Source of the DNA: Siphonodentalium dalli
Taxonomy: Eukaryota; Mollusca; Scaphopoda; Gadilida; Siphonodentaliidae
Direction: 5' to 3'
NCBI GenBank assembly: GCA_032622095.1
Contig: CP136064.1
Coordinates: 179,646,011 to 179,710,010, forward strand
Length of the DNA stretch: 64,000 nucleotides
The position numbers were made by a program, and so were the translations under genes. Positions within the stretch are counted from its first letter, which is position 1, and each line of letters starts with the position of its first letter. The notes under the pieces were generated by a model. The model saw only the letters and a list, made by a program, of their open reading frames with translations. It was not told where the DNA came from and did no database searches. This document shows, piece after piece, positions 60,748 through 64,000 of this stretch.

Positions 60748-62128
60748 AGGCCCACTTAATTTTCGAATCACCAGATCACATTATATACAACATTATATGC
60801 CATTCGAAAGAGGAAGCCAAAACGTATTATCAACTGATCCGGTCAAATAAACTGGGGAAATGTTGTGTTTGTCGAGTACTAGTACCGATGTGTGTTCTGT
60901 AACGTGGTGGGGGTCTCGACTATATTGTTGTTCTGTCGTGGTAGTGTGGACTGTTTCCCCCTACTCGATGTTAAAAAAAATAAAATATTGTTGTAGATCT
61001 TGCGATCTGTATAAATCTTGAACCGTATTCTGTGATTCTGGAGTTCTTGGAATCTGTGTTCTTGGCTTAGAGCTCGCTACGAAGGCCTAGTTATATGATA
61101 ATCCGTTATGGGAGAAAGTATCTAGTAAGCCCGTGGAGTACCAAGTTAACAGACAAATCCGTTACAAAACGGTATGATTTAATCATAAAAGTTTCTTCTC
61201 AGATGTCAATACAAGTATTTCAATGATGATAATCCACTGTAGGTCTGCGTGGGTAGCACTATCAGAATATATACGGCCTGATATACTTCCATAAAACCAG
61301 CTACAGTGTGAGCCAAGGTATGGCCAAGTCAAGTTAAATGACGAAGAAATGACAATTAGGCAATTCGCCAAATGTCTAAGAAATATCCAAAGACAAGGGT
61401 GACACTCCGAAAAACCCTGTATCAAGTCTTGGTTAAAACGCCCAATGGGTCTTTAAATAAAAGTCGGTTAAGTACTGACAGCCGTTTACGCGAATACGTA
61501 ATCCGTTGAAGTGTACCCACTGTAGGTAGCGTCGGCCCTTTTATACGACGCGACCCACAGTGGGTAGTAATTACTACCTACAAACTACCCACAAAATGAT
61601 ACCCACAGCTACCTTGAAATAAAACGTTACGAAAACAGCGTCAGAAATCACTAAGGTAACAACTAAAGGCGGAAGTTACCAATGACGTCACGCTATTTAT
61701 AGCTTGACACGAAGAGTGGGAAAATCCCAGAATGATATAAATACAATGTAACGACGATGTGAATGAGTATGAATAAGATAAGAATTAGAACAGATAGTTA
61801 GGTAATAATTAGATGAATTTGCAAATTAAGGGTTAGTTATCTGACAAATATAGGTAATATTAAGAATATGAATGCATAAAGTACAATTTGAAGTGAAGAA
61901 AGTGATAAAAGTGATACAACAGGAGGTGGCCTGTAGCTATGCTACAGTTCTGTGCTTAATTTTGATCCAGACTGCTCTAAAGTCTATAATTCTCAACTCT
62001 ATCTATTAGTTTGAATTCTGATGCATTCTGGTGGAATATATATATTTCTGTTTCCTCTTCCAAATGGTATATAATATGGAATATATTGTGTATAATGTTA
62101 TCTGGGCATTCGAAAATTAAGTGGGCCT
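60748..62128. mobile_element. TTAA-flanked 1.38-kb inverted-repeat element
   Basis: TTAA at 60744-60747 and 62129-62132. The ends AGGCCCACTTAATTTTCGAA are exact reverse complements, and weaker complementarity (CAGAT.ACATTATA, GAAAGAGGAA) continues for ~80 bp. TTAA duplication fits Kolobok or piggyBac; the AG start fits the TTAA MITE family above. The interior has a minus-strand 80-codon ORF with no recognisable domain. Confidence 0.75.
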
Positions 62129-62132
62129 TTAA

Positions 62133-63022
62133 AAAAATAGTTATGTTCTAACTCGCTTCGCTCGAACGAACATAAATGATTTAAAAAATAACAACGACTA
62201 ATGAGATTATATAATGTTTATTAGGATAAACTCAGGTCTGCCGCAAACCGGCCCGAAATAACGGTTATGAAAAATAACAACAGTATACCAATTACCCTGC
62301 AACGGTCTCGGCCATGTTCGCAATGATCAGCTGTTTGAAGGATTGAATGTTAGATGAGAAACGATACATCTCTGACCGAAAATAGCTGTCGCTTCATGGG
62401 TGGGAGGGGAGGGGCTTTAACCTGAGCATAGAATGGCAAGACTATGCTGTCTTGACCATGCATGTGGATTCGTGTGATTGATTAGATTCGTGAATCATGC
62501 GATGAATAGGTTCTGAGCTGATACTCGCTGTACACTGATTGATCTGGCCTGATCTAGCTGACCGACGGAGCGTACATCTATAAACCCATATCATGCCAAA
62601 TCTCAATCATAGTTGCACTTCATTAAATAAATTAGATTTTGGTACTTTGATAATATAAGTTTTTAAATATTCAATTTCATCTTTCATTTATCACTTCATT
62701 AGACATATTTTGGTAAGTTCTCATTTCCATTATCAGATCATTCAACTCACAAATCATTCCATCTTATTCTCATTTCCAATGTCCATGTAAAATTACTTAA
62801 CCATACACATTTATGTCTGTTAATATATTATCTATAGTTTATATTTCAAATAAATAATTAATTTAATTTATTCTCATTATTAGGATCATGTATCCTGTTA
62901 CTTACCCATCAGCTGTTGTAGGTTCAGCTAACCAAATACCTACATGTACTGGTGTCAGATATTCTAATATGGAATTTTAAGAGGTACATCCACTGTTACT
63001 TCTCACTGTTTGTGTTTGGTGG
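62133..63022. other. No gene seen
   Basis: AT-rich spacer without supported features. Confidence 0.4.
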
Positions 63023-63024
63023 TA

Positions 63025-63109
63025 CAGTAATGCTCTAATTAATCGACTTCTTAATCACAGCAGAATTATGGGTAACTTTTCAGGATTTAGTCGGAAATAT
63101 GGCTTTTTG
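63025..63109. mobile_element. Hairpin MITE, copy D (left half only)
   Basis: TA|CAGTAATGCTCTAATTAA through 'aggatttagtcggaaatatg', then stops at 'ggctttttg' where a tandem repeat begins; the second arm is absent. Confidence 0.8.
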
Positions 63110-63500
63110 CCCCGTTTCTTTAATATGTACGCACTTGAGGCGTAGGTGAAAGCTTATTTGTTGGAGGGGGTGGGGTAGAAGAGCACATTTATTGTTATGG
63201 TGGGGTGGAATCCCAGTGTACCTGCTCCTCAAAATAAGGATGGGATCCCAGAGAGCCCGCTTTAACCCCGTTTCTTTAATATGTATGCACCTGTGGTGCA
63301 GGCGTATGTGAAAGCTTATTCGTTGGAGGGGGTGGGGTAGAAGAGCCCATTTATTGTTAGGAGTGGTTGGAATCCCAGTGTATCTAATCCTCAAAATAAG
63401 GATGGGATCCCAGAGAGCCCGCTTTCACCCCGTTTCTTTAATATGTATGCACTTGTGGCGCAGGCGTAGGTGAAAGCTTATTCATTGGAGGGGAGGGGGC
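63110..63500. repeat. Tandem repeat, ~156-162-bp unit, ~2.4 copies
   Basis: Units start CCCCGTTTCTTTAATATGTA at 63110, 63266 and 63428 and share 'gaatcccagtgta' and 'aaaataaggatgggatccca'. The 104-codon minus ORF here is repeat-driven. Confidence 0.85.
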
Positions 63501-64000
63501 TGGTAGTGGACGACAACTCCATGCAACCATGGGGTAAATTTGTGGTTACTCAATGTCACAACATGCGCATGTTAACCGCTAGCCTTAGTTTTGTTTTGTT
63601 TAAACATATTTTATTGTAATATAACATTACAAGAGGGATCGGGGCACAAGTTTTAACAAATTAAGTCCGCCCCTCTCCCATAATAGCCTTAGTTACTGTG
63701 ATATATATTATATACTGATATATTATCAGCCAGTCGGCACACAGTATTGCAATTTGGATACCAGTGCTATTATTATTATTATTTTTTTTTATTAAAATTG
63801 TAAGTCGATGTTCCAGATACATTTTGTTTTTAACTCAAGTGATGAATCTGATTTTCTCCATAATTCTAAAATTTTATCATGTCACATGTGAGCTCCACCC
63901 TCACCCTGATTTTGTTTTTTATTATTAAATCATTTAATAATTTAATAATATAATTGATGTAAACTATTCTGGACATTAATGAAAACAAAATTATGTTTAT
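63501..64000. other. No gene seen
   Basis: AT-rich end of the window, with A/T homopolymers and ATT repeats; nothing supported. Confidence 0.4.

Overview
The window is AT-rich eukaryotic DNA from an invertebrate animal. Genes are sparse and broken, split exons with GT..AG borders are visible, and animal transposon families are stacked on one another. The palindrome TAGGCCTA and runs of ACATGTA recur, as is common in marine invertebrates such as echinoderms, hemichordates and molluscs. No phylum can be assigned from the sequence alone. There is no operon-like structure, no rRNA, and no clearly intact tRNA.

Layout. 0-8 kb: a possible two-exon small gene (3177-4577) with a frame-shuffled acidic/basic ORF antisense in its intron, then a 3.1-kb inverted-repeat element (4679-7818) that carries other repeats. 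9-15 kb: a hAT-like non-autonomous element, an element with paired AAAGAGCGTT motifs, a broken PIF/Harbinger exon, a block carrying the 14-mer CAAGATACGTTACC, tRNA-like relics and a short inverted-repeat element. 15.2-19.8 kb: the largest gene, a DDE-type protein of an invertebrate family whose C-terminal domain is cut off by a 2.2-kb inverted-repeat element. 20.7-24.6 kb: nested GTTTAAAC-rich elements, a second CAAGATACGTTACC block and a tandem array. 27.2-31.4 kb: a decayed PIF/Harbinger locus whose accessory gene lies antisense in a transposase intron. 33.6-40.3 kb: a piggyBac-like element with tandem hairpins, a giant 5.34-kb foldback element with a mirror-image minisatellite core, and a second hairpin-bearing end. 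41.4-49.2 kb: a truncated CR1/Jockey-type LINE (minus strand) and a degenerate Ty3/gypsy element (plus strand). 49.5-50.2 kb: a small P2X7-C-terminal-domain gene with one frameshift. 50-64 kb: mostly non-coding, with four copies of a hairpin MITE, two copies of a TTAA-flanked MITE, a decayed DNA-transposase pseudogene (56.2-58.05 kb, minus), a 1.38-kb TTAA-flanked element and a ~160-bp tandem repeat.

No ordinary housekeeping gene was recognised. Most protein-coding sequence derives from mobile elements. The most unusual material is structural: the foldback element; its shared TAGTC...GACTA ends and 3-bp duplications with the element in the 15-kb gene; and two TTAA-anchored ends that keep the same 43-bp tandem-hairpin layout with different stem sequences.
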